Positions 43,481-52,050 of a DNA stretch of 64,000 nucleotides are shown in pieces. A program made the position numbers and the translations under genes. Numbering within the stretch: position 1 is the stretch's first letter; each line of letters begins with the position of its first letter. The stretch is taken from positions 570,501-634,500 of the forward strand of contig JACKKY010000004.1 of NCBI GenBank assembly GCA_024236175.1, read 5' to 3'. The notes below the pieces were generated by a model, which made no database searches, was not told the origin of the DNA, and saw only the letters and a program-made list of their open reading frames with translations. The stretch comes from Novosphingobium sp. (GTDB lineage Bacteria; Pseudomonadota; Alphaproteobacteria; Sphingomonadales; Sphingomonadaceae).

Positions 43481-44353
43481 TCAACCGCGGTAGCGCGCTT
43501 CGGGCACGCCGCGCGTGCCCAGCCCTTCGATAACATAGACGTAGCCCGAACCTTCCTCGGCCTCTCCGCCGAATTCGGTCGGGTTGATCGTCGTGACATA
43601 GAGCAGGTCCAGCGCGGCACCGCCGAAAGCGACGCTGGAAATCAGCCGCACCGGCATGTCGATGGTCCGTTCCAGCGTGCCGTCCGGCCGGAATGCGGCG
43701 ATCTTCGCGCCTTCGAAGATCGACATCCAGACCAGGCCGTCGGCATCGACCGCCGAGCCGTCCGGGCAACCGCCCAGTTCGGCCGTGTTCACGAACTCGC
43801 GCTTGTTGGAAACCTGCCCGGTCGCAAGGTCATAATCGTAGGCATAGGCCGTGTTGAGAAAGCTGTCGGCGCAGTAGAGCGTCTTGCCGTCCGGCGAAAA
43901 GCAGTGGCTGTTCGAAAGGTGGGTCCCGCTGTCGAGACGGGTCACGCGGTGCCCGGTATCCAGCGCGTAGAGCCCGCCGATCGGTTCGGCCTTCTCGATC
44001 TCTGTGTCGCAACCGCCGAACACGAACCGCCCTGCCCGGTCTACCGCGCCGTCGTTGATCGTCGGGCGCGGGTTGTCGAAGACCGGCCCCGCGACTTTCA
44101 CGCAATCGCCGCTCTCGAAATCGAGAGTGAACAGCGAATCCTTGATCGCGAGCACCGCGCCGCCGCCTTCACGCAGGCCCATCGCTCCGACATGGCCCGG
44201 CGTGTTCCAGCTGCGCGTCGTCCCTGCCGCCGGATCATGGCGAAAGACCTTCTCGCCCCAGATGTCGATGAAGTAGAGCGCCCCTTCGTCCGCATCCCAG
44301 ACAGCGCCCTCGCCCAACCCGCAACGGTGCGTGTCGACCCGCTCGATCTTCAT
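43481..44353 (-). CDS. SMP-30/gluconolactonase-like lactonase
   Basis: The 290-residue beta-propeller protein has GEGAVWDADEGALYFIDIW at the start (metal-binding Glu), NDGAVDRAGRFVFGGCD (Asn-Asp region), HLSNSHCFSPDGKTLYCADSF and DGSAVDADGLVWMSIF. Members hydrolyse lactones of sugars or of ring-opened catabolites. It shares direction with the acyl-CoA-dehydrogenase-like gene 41 bases upstream, with which it may be cotranscribed. Confidence 0.88.
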   Translation of the reverse strand: MKIERVDTHRCGLGEGAVWDADEGALYFIDIWGEKVFRHDPAAGTTRSWNTPGHVGAMGLREGGGAVLAIKDSLFTLDFESGDCVKVAGPVFDNPRPTINDGAVDRAGRFVFGGCDTEIEKAEPIGGLYALDTGHRVTRLDSGTHLSNSHCFSPDGKTLYCADSFLNTAYAYDYDLATGQVSNKREFVNTAELGGCPDGSAVDADGLVWMSIFEGAKIAAFRPDGTLERTIDMPVRLISSVAFGGAALDLLYVTTINPTEFGGEAEEGSGYVYVIEGLGTRGVPEARYRG

Positions 44354-44394
44354 GTGAAACTTCCCCTTCTCCCGAACCGGACCGACGGCCCGAC

Positions 44395-45585
44395 TCAGAA
44401 GACGAGCGCGGCTCCATCGACGCCGGCGATCACCTTACCAGAATCGATCAGTGACTGTTCTGCCGTGAGGAAATGCGCGTTGCCGGCGTGGATGTCACGG
44501 AATACCCGCTGGATGATATTGCCGTTGCGGATGGCCGTCGTGGTCGCGGAGGCGAAAGCCGTCTGCGCGACGCGCATGGCGACGACATAGGTGTGACTTG
44601 TCGAAAGCCTACCGTCGAGCCGCATGGCATCCGTCACCGTCCCGGCTTCGGCAGCATCGAAAAGCTGCGAGAACGTCCGGCGCAGATATGCTTCGGCGGC
44701 GTTGAGGTCGGCCGTGGCGATAGCGACATCCCGATGGAAGGTGGACATCTCGCTGGCGGTTTTCCCGTCGGAGCGCGGCTTGCACTTTGCGAAGGCGCTC
44801 CATTCGTCGATGATCCGCCGGGCCGCGCCGATGGCGAAGGCGCCGTGGGAAATACACGGCAAGGCCATGAATCCCATGCGATACAGGGCGCCCCCGCGCC
44901 GCTGAACGGGAGCAGTGGTGTTGTGGAAGAAGTCCTGGTGCAACACCTGGTCGTTGACTTCGAAATCGTAGCTGCCGGTGCCGCGCAGGCCGATCACGTC
45001 CCAGTTCCCCTTGAAAGAAACCGTCTCGCGCGGCGCAAGGCCGATGAGCATGACCGGCTGCCCGTGCTCGCTCATCACCGGCTTGCCGTCCTCGTGAAGG
45101 ATGTAGCCGCCGACGATCCACTGCGCGTGAGGAGAACCCGAGCCGAAGGAATAGCGCCCCGAAATGCGGTAGCCTTCGCCTTCGCGCACGGCCTTGCCGG
45201 TGGGAGCCGCCTGGCCTGCGGCATGGCTGAACCTGCCGCTCGGAAAGATCGCCTCGATCGCCCGATCACCCAGGAACGCGCCCGCAACCGAGCCGCCCGT
45301 CATCACCGCATGGGCATACCACCCGGCCGAACCGTCCCAGTACGACAGTTCGGAGATGACATCGATCAGCTCGTCGGGGTGGTTCTCCGTGCCGCCGACT
45401 TCGCGCGGCGACATCATGCCGAACACTCCGGCCTCGTCCATCGCTCTCACGACATCGGCGGAAAGCTCGGTGTCATCCTCATGGGAAGCGGCAGCCGCAT
45501 CGATCATCGGCCCCATCTTGCGGATGCGCTGAAGCCATGTGCCGGATTTGGCCGCCGGCGCGGCGTGGACGGGTGAAAGCGCCAT
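44395..45585 (-). CDS. Acyl-CoA-dehydrogenase-like flavoprotein (hydroxylase type)
   Basis: The 396-residue protein resembles the acyl-CoA dehydrogenase-fold monooxygenases (HsaA/HpaB-like). LSYWDGSAGWYAHAVMTGG covers the first flavin segment, RISGRYSFGSGSPHAQWIVGG the central beta domain, and GLRGTGSYDFEVNDQ the conserved loop. The catalytic Glu of true acyl-CoA dehydrogenases is not evident, favouring a reduced-flavin hydroxylase of an aromatic or steroid ring. A separate flavin reductase would be needed and is not in the window. Confidence 0.78.
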   Translation of the reverse strand: MALSPVHAAPAAKSGTWLQRIRKMGPMIDAAAASHEDDTELSADVVRAMDEAGVFGMMSPREVGGTENHPDELIDVISELSYWDGSAGWYAHAVMTGGSVAGAFLGDRAIEAIFPSGRFSHAAGQAAPTGKAVREGEGYRISGRYSFGSGSPHAQWIVGGYILHEDGKPVMSEHGQPVMLIGLAPRETVSFKGNWDVIGLRGTGSYDFEVNDQVLHQDFFHNTTAPVQRRGGALYRMGFMALPCISHGAFAIGAARRIIDEWSAFAKCKPRSDGKTASEMSTFHRDVAIATADLNAAEAYLRRTFSQLFDAAEAGTVTDAMRLDGRLSTSHTYVVAMRVAQTAFASATTTAIRNGNIIQRVFRDIHAGNAHFLTAEQSLIDSGKVIAGVDGAALVF

Positions 45586-45606
45586 ACTTCTTTCCGGGTT
45601 GTCCGG

Positions 45607-46833
45607 TCAGGCCGGAGTGAACTCGATCGGCAGGCCCTTGATGCCCCATACACCGGGGAACGGCCGCCAGCCCTTTTCACCCACTTCGTGCGGTTCGCGC
45701 ATGTGCTGGGCGATCAGGTGGATGCCTTCCTGCAGTTGCGCCCGCGCGATGTACTGGCCGAGGCACATGTGCTTTCCGAGCCCGAATGCGACATGGCGAC
45801 GCGCGGGATCGATGGCCCTTTCGGGGTTGAAGTTTTCCGGATCGTCGAAAGCGGTCGGGTCGCGGCCCGACACGTTCAGGTTGAAGAACAGCATCGTGCC
45901 CGCGGGAATCAGCACGTCCCGGTAGACGATGTCTTCGCTGGTCGCCCTGAACGACGAACTCGGGTTGAACATGCGCAGCGTTTCCTCGACCACCTTGCGG
46001 CAGTAGTCGAGGTCATCCGCGCAGCGCTCATAGATCTCCGGATTGTCGGTCATGAGGTGCATCATGTAGGTGAGCACGTTCTTCGACGTATCGTAGCCGG
46101 CGACGAACAGGAAGATCAGCAGGTCGTAGAGCTGACGATCCGAAATGCCGCCTTCCTCGCCCGCCTCGATCAGGATGTCGAGCAGGTCCGTGTCGTCGCC
46201 TTCCCCGTGCGGATTGGCTCGCCGTTCCGCCACCAGATCGTGCGCGAACGCATCCATGTGAAGGAAGGCCTTGTCGAGATCGGGGACCATTGCCTTGTCC
46301 ATCGAGAAGGCCAGGCCCATCGTCTCCATGGACTTGCGCAGGCCGGGGATGACGTCGAGCGGCGCGCCGACCATCTGGGCCATCACCGACACCGGGTAGT
46401 AGGAGGCGAATTCCTCGAAATCGATCTTCTCGCGCGGCGCCCAGTCCCTCAGGAGCCGTTCCATCGTCTCGCGCATGATCGGACGCAGCTGGTTGGCGTA
46501 GCGCGGAGTGAACTTAGCCGCGAAGGTCTCGCGCAGCAGTTTGTGCTCCCGGTCGGGCAGCGCGATCATCTGCTCTTCGCAGAAACGGCCCCAGGGCGAG
46601 CCCTTGCATTCCATGATCTCGGCGATGCCGTCAAACGAAGGCCGCAGGTTGCTGTCGTTGCCGAGCAGGTCGCGGATCGCCTTGAGTTCGAACACGGCAT
46701 AGCCCGCATCGGTCCTGGCAAGCCACGGATGCTTCGCCCGGGCCTTTTCGAATTCGGGCCACGGATCCGCCGCAAAGGCGGGATTGTCCCAATCGAGGTG
46801 ATAGAGCTCGAGTTCGTCTACTTTCTGTACCAT
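45607..46833 (-). CDS. Cytochrome P450 (copy 2)
   Basis: The product is 408 residues from ATG 46833. It has FLFVAGYDTSKNVLTYMM (I helix, AGxDT), EETLRMFNP (ExxR) and FGLGKHMCLGQYIARAQ with the heme Cys. Its N terminus (LYHLDWDNPAFAADPWPEFEKAR) and heme region are close to copy 4 at 50.1 kb, so the two are paralogues. It is divergent from an SDR, with an ATCATATGAT palindrome in the gap that probably regulates both. Confidence 0.93.
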   Translation of the reverse strand: MVQKVDELELYHLDWDNPAFAADPWPEFEKARAKHPWLARTDAGYAVFELKAIRDLLGNDSNLRPSFDGIAEIMECKGSPWGRFCEEQMIALPDREHKLLRETFAAKFTPRYANQLRPIMRETMERLLRDWAPREKIDFEEFASYYPVSVMAQMVGAPLDVIPGLRKSMETMGLAFSMDKAMVPDLDKAFLHMDAFAHDLVAERRANPHGEGDDTDLLDILIEAGEEGGISDRQLYDLLIFLFVAGYDTSKNVLTYMMHLMTDNPEIYERCADDLDYCRKVVEETLRMFNPSSSFRATSEDIVYRDVLIPAGTMLFFNLNVSGRDPTAFDDPENFNPERAIDPARRHVAFGLGKHMCLGQYIARAQLQEGIHLIAQHMREPHEVGEKGWRPFPGVWGIKGLPIEFTPA

Positions 46834-46893
46834 CGCTTCCCATCCCGGTTTGGCCGCAATCCGATCGCCTGCGCGGCGTGTTGCGGAACTCGA

Positions 46894-46907
46894 TGTATCA
46901 TATGATG
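46894..46907. promoter_or_regulatory. Operator-like palindrome A (P450-2 / SDR-2)
   Basis: TGTATCATATGATG contains the perfect 10-base palindrome ATCATATGAT (46897-46906). It lies 61-74 bases before P450 copy 2 and about 170 before the divergent SDR. The 9-mer TGTATCATA recurs exactly in the site before P450 copy 4 (51376-51384), and related sequence overlaps the TetR start. Confidence 0.55.
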
Positions 46908-47074
46908 CCGCAACCCCCGGCCTTTCAAAAGCGACAATCGCCGGGACGGGCTCGTCATCGGCCAAACCTGCTGCGTCCAGCAAGTCTGCAGTCGGTCGCA
47001 GGCAAGCCGGTGATGACGCGAGCAGGATTGTGACCTATCGGATGACGACGTTTCGAATCCGGGGAGAGCAGGAC

Positions 47075-47827
47075 ATGACGGAGAAGGTCGCGCTGGTTAC
47101 AGGCGCTGCAAACGGCATCGGCAAGGCGACGGCCAAGCGCCTGGCGCGCGACGGCATCGCGATCGGCGTGCTCGACCTTCTGGAAGACGGGGCAGCCGCC
47201 GTGGCCGGGGAAATCGAGCAGTCCGGCGGCAAGGCCATCGCCCTTGCCGCGGATGTCTCGGACCGTGAATCCGTGCAGGCCGCTCTTGCCAGGCTGCGCG
47301 ACGCCTTCGGCCCGGTCACGATCGTGGTGAACAATGCCGGCATCACCGGTTTCGTTCCCTTCCTTGAGCTGACCGACGAGGATTGGGACCGGATGCTCGC
47401 AGTGAACCTGAAGAGCGCCTTCATCGTCACTCAGGAGATCATTCCGGACATGATCGCGGCAGGCTGGGGTCGGATCGTCAACATTTCCTCGTCCAGCGCC
47501 CAGAGCGGTGCCGTGAAGATGGCGCACTACTCCTCATCGAAGGGTGGCATGATCGCGCTGACCCGCACGCTCGCGCAGGAGTTCGGGGAGCACAACATCA
47601 CCTGCAACGCCGTTCCGCCGCGCTTCGTCCACAACACCGCCATGTCCAACGAATCGTTCGAACGGGAGGACATGAAGGAACGGTTCCAGGCAATGGTCGA
47701 CGCCGGGCCGATCCGCCGTCACGGCGAGCCTGAGGACATCGCGGGCGCTGTCGCGTGGCTCGTCTCGGACGAGGCCGGCTACGTCACCGGACAGGTCATC
47801 GGCGTCAACGGCGGGCGGTACATCTAG
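47075..47827 (+). CDS. Short-chain dehydrogenase/reductase (copy 2)
   Basis: The product is 250 residues from ATG 47075 (GGGGAGAG site). VALVTGAANGIGKATAK is the cofactor motif, VNNAGITGF, NISSSSAQSG (Ser) and YSSSKGGM (YxxxK) the catalytic set, and GQVIGVNGGRYI the end. A hydrophobic LDLLED after beta-2 with Asp indicates NAD. NAVPPRFV replaces the usual NxVxPG, a small oddity near the substrate loop. It shares a divergent promoter and a palindrome with P450 copy 2. Confidence 0.92.
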   Translation: MTEKVALVTGAANGIGKATAKRLARDGIAIGVLDLLEDGAAAVAGEIEQSGGKAIALAADVSDRESVQAALARLRDAFGPVTIVVNNAGITGFVPFLELTDEDWDRMLAVNLKSAFIVTQEIIPDMIAAGWGRIVNISSSSAQSGAVKMAHYSSSKGGMIALTRTLAQEFGEHNITCNAVPPRFVHNTAMSNESFEREDMKERFQAMVDAGPIRRHGEPEDIAGAVAWLVSDEAGYVTGQVIGVNGGRYI

Positions 47828-47837
47828 GCTGCGCGCC

Positions 47838-48158
47838 TCAGGTCTGTGCCTCGGGCAACCGCACGACGAGGCCGTCTAGCTGCTCGGTCACCGGAATCTG
47901 GCAGGACAGCCGGACGTTGGGGCTTTCGTCTCCGGTCGTCTCGATGACCGGCGTTTCGAACTCGCCCTGCCCGCCGACCACCGCCTGCCAGTCAGGTTCA
48001 ATATAGACGCGGCAGGTGCCGCAGTAGCAATTGCCCCCGCATTCGGCGTCGATCCCGTCGATACCATTGCCGACCGCGCCTTCCATCAGCGAGATGCCCG
48101 GCTCCATCTCCACAAGCTGTTCCCGGCCGTCGGCCGTGATGAATGTAACCCTGATCAT
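47838..48158 (-). CDS. [2Fe-2S] ferredoxin (adrenodoxin/putidaredoxin type)
   Basis: The 106-residue protein carries Cys40, Cys46, Cys49 and Cys86 in the CX5CX2CX36C spacing of P450-type ferredoxins (AECGGNCYCGTCRVY ... RLSC), plus an extra Cys44 inside the cluster loop. It shuttles electrons from a NADH-dependent reductase to P450s. The gene starts 26 bases after the P450 copy 3 stop and forms an operon with it. It is the only ferredoxin seen beside four P450s, and no reductase gene is present. Confidence 0.95.
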   Translation of the reverse strand: MIRVTFITADGREQLVEMEPGISLMEGAVGNGIDGIDAECGGNCYCGTCRVYIEPDWQAVVGGQGEFETPVIETTGDESPNVRLSCQIPVTEQLDGLVVRLPEAQT

Positions 48159-48184
48159 TGCCTTTCCCGACTAGGCCGTGCGGT

Positions 48185-49381
48185 TCAGGCCGGATCGCAG
48201 GCGACGACGGCGCCGCGCAGTTCGTAACCCTGGATCTGGGGATTCCAGATCACTTCCGGTTCGGAGACAAGCCGGATGCCCGGCAGGCGGAACATCCGGT
48301 CGAGGAAGATGCGGGTCTCGTGCAGGGCGACCTGGGCGCCGGGGCAGCGATGCGGCCCGTCCCCGAAGCTCAGGTAGGGGCCGACCACCTTCATCCGCTT
48401 CGCGCGGTCGGGGTCGAGTTCGTAGGGACACGGGCCGGTGATCGCCTCGTCGGTGTTGGCGTCGCGCAGGTTGATGCACATGATCTCGCCTTCGGTCATG
48501 TCGCCGCCCTGCGATCCTTCCGCCGTTTCCACCGCACGCCGATGGAGCAGCGATGCGACCGGCTCGAGCCGGAGGATCTCTTCGAGGATCGCGAACTGGT
48601 CCTCCTCGCCGCCGGTCAGAAAACGCTCCCGCAGGTCGGGCTTTTCGAACAGGTGCCAGGCGCACATGACGATGAATTCGCGCGTGGTCATCATGCCGGC
48701 GCCGCCATAACTCAGGCACTCCATGATCATGCCCTTCTTGGAGTAGTTCTCCTTCACCATGTAGGAGATGACATCGTCCTTGGGCTCCACCCGGCGCGCC
48801 TCGATCGCGGGCAGCAGGTCGTGCTTCCAGAAGCGGCCGACCCGCACCATCATCTTCGCCGTGAAGATCAGCTTGTTGATCAGGCCGGGCTTGCGCTGGA
48901 TCGAGGAATCGAGAACCGCCTTCACGCGATTGGCCAGATTGTGGTTGGTGTCGCTGTTGGTCAGCCCGACGATCTCGGCGGCCACATCCACCGCCATCTG
49001 CCAGCTCAGTTCGTCGAGCGGGGCCGATCCGCGTTGCTGCAGATCGGCGACGATCGCATCCATCGTCCGGTTCATCACCGCCTGATGGCGGGTGACGATG
49101 GTCTTGGGCGCGAAAAGGCCGGCGACGGCGGCGCGGCGCTTGCGGTGCAAGTCCCCGTCCAGGAAGAAGAAGGAAATCTCGTCGGGCTTGCTCAGATCGG
49201 CTTCGGCGGCGGTGGCTCCGGCCTGGCGGACCTTGGGCGAGCGAAGGATTTCGCGTCCCGCGGCAAATCCGTGCACGACGCGCGCGCCCTGTTGCGGCGT
49301 CAGATTCGCGTCGGCCAGCCTGGCGCTCTTGCGGTCGTCCCTTCCCTCATGCACCGGGCAGCTTGCTGCGGTCGCGTTCAT
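48185..49381 (-). CDS. Cytochrome P450 (copy 3)
   Basis: The product is 398 residues from ATG 49381 (GGGAAG site). EEILRLEPVAS is the ExxR helix and LSFGDGPHRCPGAQVAL the heme loop. The I helix is unusual: SYGGAGMMTTREF replaces the AGxDT core, so the normal acidic/Thr proton relay is changed. It is followed by the ferredoxin gene and is divergent from the TetR gene, a layout that suggests direct control. Confidence 0.92.
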   Translation of the reverse strand: MNATAASCPVHEGRDDRKSARLADANLTPQQGARVVHGFAAGREILRSPKVRQAGATAAEADLSKPDEISFFFLDGDLHRKRRAAVAGLFAPKTIVTRHQAVMNRTMDAIVADLQQRGSAPLDELSWQMAVDVAAEIVGLTNSDTNHNLANRVKAVLDSSIQRKPGLINKLIFTAKMMVRVGRFWKHDLLPAIEARRVEPKDDVISYMVKENYSKKGMIMECLSYGGAGMMTTREFIVMCAWHLFEKPDLRERFLTGGEEDQFAILEEILRLEPVASLLHRRAVETAEGSQGGDMTEGEIMCINLRDANTDEAITGPCPYELDPDRAKRMKVVGPYLSFGDGPHRCPGAQVALHETRIFLDRMFRLPGIRLVSEPEVIWNPQIQGYELRGAVVACDPA

Positions 49382-49486
49382 GCTCGTGTATCTTCCCTTG
49401 TCGAAACGTTGGCCTTGCGTCCGCTCGCCGTCTGTAGTCCCCTGCAAAGCGATGGAAACGCCTCGGGTCTTCACGAAAGCTTGCGA

Positions 49487-49505
49487 ATGATATATGATAT
49501 ATCAT
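49487..49505. promoter_or_regulatory. Operator-like palindrome B (P450-3 / TetR)
   Basis: ATGATATATGATATATCAT contains the perfect 12-base palindrome ATGATATATCAT (49494-49505). It overlaps the ATG of the TetR gene at 49504 and lies 106-124 bases before P450 copy 3. The position suits autorepression plus control of the P450-ferredoxin operon. Confidence 0.6.
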
Positions 49506-50082
49506 GGATCATTCGGATATGACTAGCCCTAATTCCACTGCCGCGGAAACACGCAAGCTCAGGACGCGAACCGCCCTGCGCTCGGCCATGCTCGAACTGC
49601 TGGCGGAAAAGCCCTTCGACCAGATCCTGATCACCGATCTCACGAACCGCGCGCACGTCGGCTACGCGACCTTCTTCCGCCACTACCAGACCACCGAGGA
49701 AGTCCTGAACGAGATCGCGGGCGATGAGATCCGCGAATTGCTCGAAATGAGCATCCCGGTGCTGAAGCAATACGACAGCTCGGTTTCGACCCGGGAGCTG
49801 TGCCAGTACGTGTTCGATCGGCGGAGCCTGTGGCGCACATTGCTGACCGGCGGCGCGGCGCATTCGGTCCGGGCCGAATTCATCCGCCAGGCCCGCGAAT
49901 GGAGCCGCATGGCAGGAGGCATGGAAACCGAAGTCCCGGTCGATCTGGGAACCGTCTGCGCGGCAGGTTCGACCATCGATGCGCTCGCCTGGTGGCTGGA
50001 GCGCACAGACAGCTACACGGTGGACGAGATCGCCGCCTTCATCGACCAGCTGATCATAACCCCGTTCATCGGGGACAAGTGA
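49504..50082 (+). CDS. TetR/AcrR-family transcriptional regulator
   Basis: The product is 192 residues from ATG 49504, or 187 if the Met at 49519 is used. The second would leave the palindrome outside the gene. The N-terminal helix-turn-helix reads TRTALRSAMLELLAEKPFDQILITDLTNRAHVGYATFFRHYQTTEEVL-like (residues ~22-68). The C-terminal ligand domain is divergent, as usual. It is divergent from P450 copy 3 and its stop touches that of P450 copy 4, so it is surrounded by its probable targets. Confidence 0.9.
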   Translation: MDHSDMTSPNSTAAETRKLRTRTALRSAMLELLAEKPFDQILITDLTNRAHVGYATFFRHYQTTEEVLNEIAGDEIRELLEMSIPVLKQYDSSVSTRELCQYVFDRRSLWRTLLTGGAAHSVRAEFIRQAREWSRMAGGMETEVPVDLGTVCAAGSTIDALAWWLERTDSYTVDEIAAFIDQLIITPFIGDK

Positions 50083-51336
50083 TCAGGCCGGTTCGGCTTC
50101 CCTGGCCACCGCCTCGCCCGGCGTGAACTCGATCGGCAGGCCCCGGATGCCCCAGGTTCCCGGGAACGGGCGCCAGCCGGGTTCGCCCGACAGCTTGGGA
50201 TCGAGGATCCGCTGGGGAATCTGGTGGATCGCCTCCTGCAGCTGGGCGCGGGCGATGTACTGGCCCAGGCACATATGCTTGCCCAGCGCGAAGGCGATAT
50301 GGCGGCGTTCCGCTTCGATCGGCCGGTCCGGATCGAACGTCTGCGCGTCGGGATAGGTGACCGGATCGCGGCCCGAGATGCTCAGCGGGAAGAACAGCAT
50401 CGTGTCCTTCGGGAACTGCACGCCGCGGAATTCGAAATCGGCATCGGCATAGCGCGCCACGGTGCCCGGATTGAACCAGCGCAGCGCCTCTTCGATCACC
50501 TTCTTGCAGTATTCGTAGTCCTCGCCGCAGCGCTTGTAGATGTCCGGGTGATCGAGCAGCGTGTACATCGTGTAGGTCAGCACGTTCTTCGACGTGTCGT
50601 AGCCGGCGATGAAGAAGAAGCTGATCAGGTCCTGCAGCTGCTGGGGATCGATATTGCCTTCGTCGGCGGTCTTGATGAGCAGTTCGAGCAGGTCCTCGAC
50701 GCCGTCCGTGCGCGGGTTTTCCCGACGCTTGGCGATCAGGTCCTCCACATACTGCTCGATCCGGACCATGCCTTCCTGGATGCGCGGGAACAGGTCGAGC
50801 TGGTAGCTGTGCGCAAGGCCGATCACTTCCAGGTCATCGACCATGCCCTGGATGTCCTCGTGCGGCGCGCCGACCAGCGAGAACATGACAGAGATCGGGA
50901 AGTGCGAAGCGAAATGCTCGAAGTCCATCTTCCCGTCGACGATCCACTCGTCGAGCAGGCGGCTGATCGTCTCACGCATCATCGGCCGCAGCTGATTGGC
51001 GAAGCGCGGGGTGAACTTTGCGGCAAACGTGTTGCGCAGCAGCCTGTGCTCCTCGACCGGGAGCGCAATCATCTGCTCCTTGGTGAAGCGGCCCCAGGGC
51101 GTGCCCTGCTGGCCCAGTTCGTCCACGACGTCGGCATAGGGCGGACGCAGCTTGCTTTCGTCGGCGAACAGCTCGCGCATTGCGTCATAGGCATGGATGA
51201 CGTAGCCATACTCGTCCCACTGGGCGAGCCAGGGGTGCTTTTGCCGGGCTTTCTCGAACTCCGGCCATGGGTTGCGCCCCATGGCGGCATCGCTCATCGG
51301 CAGGTGATAGAGATCGAGCTCTTCAAGCCTCTGCAT
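50083..51336 (-). CDS. Cytochrome P450 (copy 4)
   Basis: The product is 417 residues from ATG 51336, nine bases after GGAAGGA. FFIAGYDTSKNVLTYTMYT (I helix, AGxDT), EEALRWFNPG (ExxR) and FALGKHMCLGQYIARAQ (heme Cys) are intact. It is a close paralogue of copy 2 (shared NPWPEFEKARxKHPWLA start, DTSKNVLTY and HMCLGQYIARAQ), so one probably arose from the other and they may oxidise related substrates. A TATGAT/ATCATA inverted repeat lies in its promoter. It converges with the TetR gene. Confidence 0.93.
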   Translation of the reverse strand: MQRLEELDLYHLPMSDAAMGRNPWPEFEKARQKHPWLAQWDEYGYVIHAYDAMRELFADESKLRPPYADVVDELGQQGTPWGRFTKEQMIALPVEEHRLLRNTFAAKFTPRFANQLRPMMRETISRLLDEWIVDGKMDFEHFASHFPISVMFSLVGAPHEDIQGMVDDLEVIGLAHSYQLDLFPRIQEGMVRIEQYVEDLIAKRRENPRTDGVEDLLELLIKTADEGNIDPQQLQDLISFFFIAGYDTSKNVLTYTMYTLLDHPDIYKRCGEDYEYCKKVIEEALRWFNPGTVARYADADFEFRGVQFPKDTMLFFPLSISGRDPVTYPDAQTFDPDRPIEAERRHIAFALGKHMCLGQYIARAQLQEAIHQIPQRILDPKLSGEPGWRPFPGTWGIRGLPIEFTPGEAVAREAEPA

Positions 51337-51363
51337 GGCCAATTGTCCTTCCCGCAATCAATC

Positions 51364-51384
51364 TATGATCCTCAGTGTATCATA
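51364..51384. promoter_or_regulatory. Operator-like inverted repeat C (P450-4 promoter)
   Basis: TATGAT (51364-51369) and ATCATA (51379-51384) are perfect 6-base arms with a 9-base spacer, 28-48 bases before the P450 copy 4 start. The right arm, TGTATCATA, is identical to a 9-mer in palindrome A. Confidence 0.5.
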
Positions 51385-51431
51385 AATCGCACCGCTGGCA
51401 ATCGCATAACCATCTACGCCGGTTTTCGCGC

Positions 51432-52046
51432 TTAGTCGATCAGGCCTCGTCGTTTCAGCTCGGATGACAGCCGGTCCGCCCCTTCGAACCGATGTCCCTG
51501 CCAGCCGAGCGCCTGCGCCGCGGCGACATTCTCGGCCTTGTCATCGATGAACAGCAGCTCGTGCGGCGCATGGCCGAATCGTGCGGCGGCGATCTCGAAG
51601 ATCCGGGGCTCGGGTTTCGCGACCTTCTCCACGCCGGAAACGACGATATCGCGGAACAGGCCGAACACGGGCTGTTCGGCGCGGAACGGGGGCCACAGCT
51701 CGGCGCCGAAATTGGTCAGCGCATAGAGCGGCACTCCCCGCGCGTGCAGCGCCTCCACCAGTTCCAGGCTTCCCGGCACCGGCCCGGGCACGGATTCGTT
51801 GAAGCGCGTGGCATAGGCTTCGATCAGCCGGGCGTGACCGGGATACTCGGCGATGCGCTCGGGCAACATCTCGGCGAGCGGTCGCCCTTCGTCGTGCTGG
51901 TGGTGCCACTGTTCGGTGACGACGGTGGTGACAAACCACTCGAGCTCGTCGGGATCGTCGATCAGCTTGGCGAACAGGCAGCGCAGGTCCCACTGGAACA
52001 GGACGCGCCCCACGTCGAAAACGACGGCTTTCGCATCACCGGACAT
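51432..52046 (-). CDS. HAD-IA family phosphatase
   Basis: The 204-residue protein has VVFDVGRVLFQWD (nucleophile Asp; the usual second Asp of DxD is replaced by Gly-Arg spacing, as in YihX-like HADs), LYALTNFGAELW (motif II), VAKPEPRIFEIA (Lys) and LLFIDDKAENVAAAQALGW (motif III). YihX-type proteins dephosphorylate sugar phosphates such as glucose-1-phosphate. It lies downstream of rpmJ, with a strong terminator between. Confidence 0.85.
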   Translation of the reverse strand: MSGDAKAVVFDVGRVLFQWDLRCLFAKLIDDPDELEWFVTTVVTEQWHHQHDEGRPLAEMLPERIAEYPGHARLIEAYATRFNESVPGPVPGSLELVEALHARGVPLYALTNFGAELWPPFRAEQPVFGLFRDIVVSGVEKVAKPEPRIFEIAAARFGHAPHELLFIDDKAENVAAAQALGWQGHRFEGADRLSSELKRRGLID

Positions 52047-52050
52047 GACA

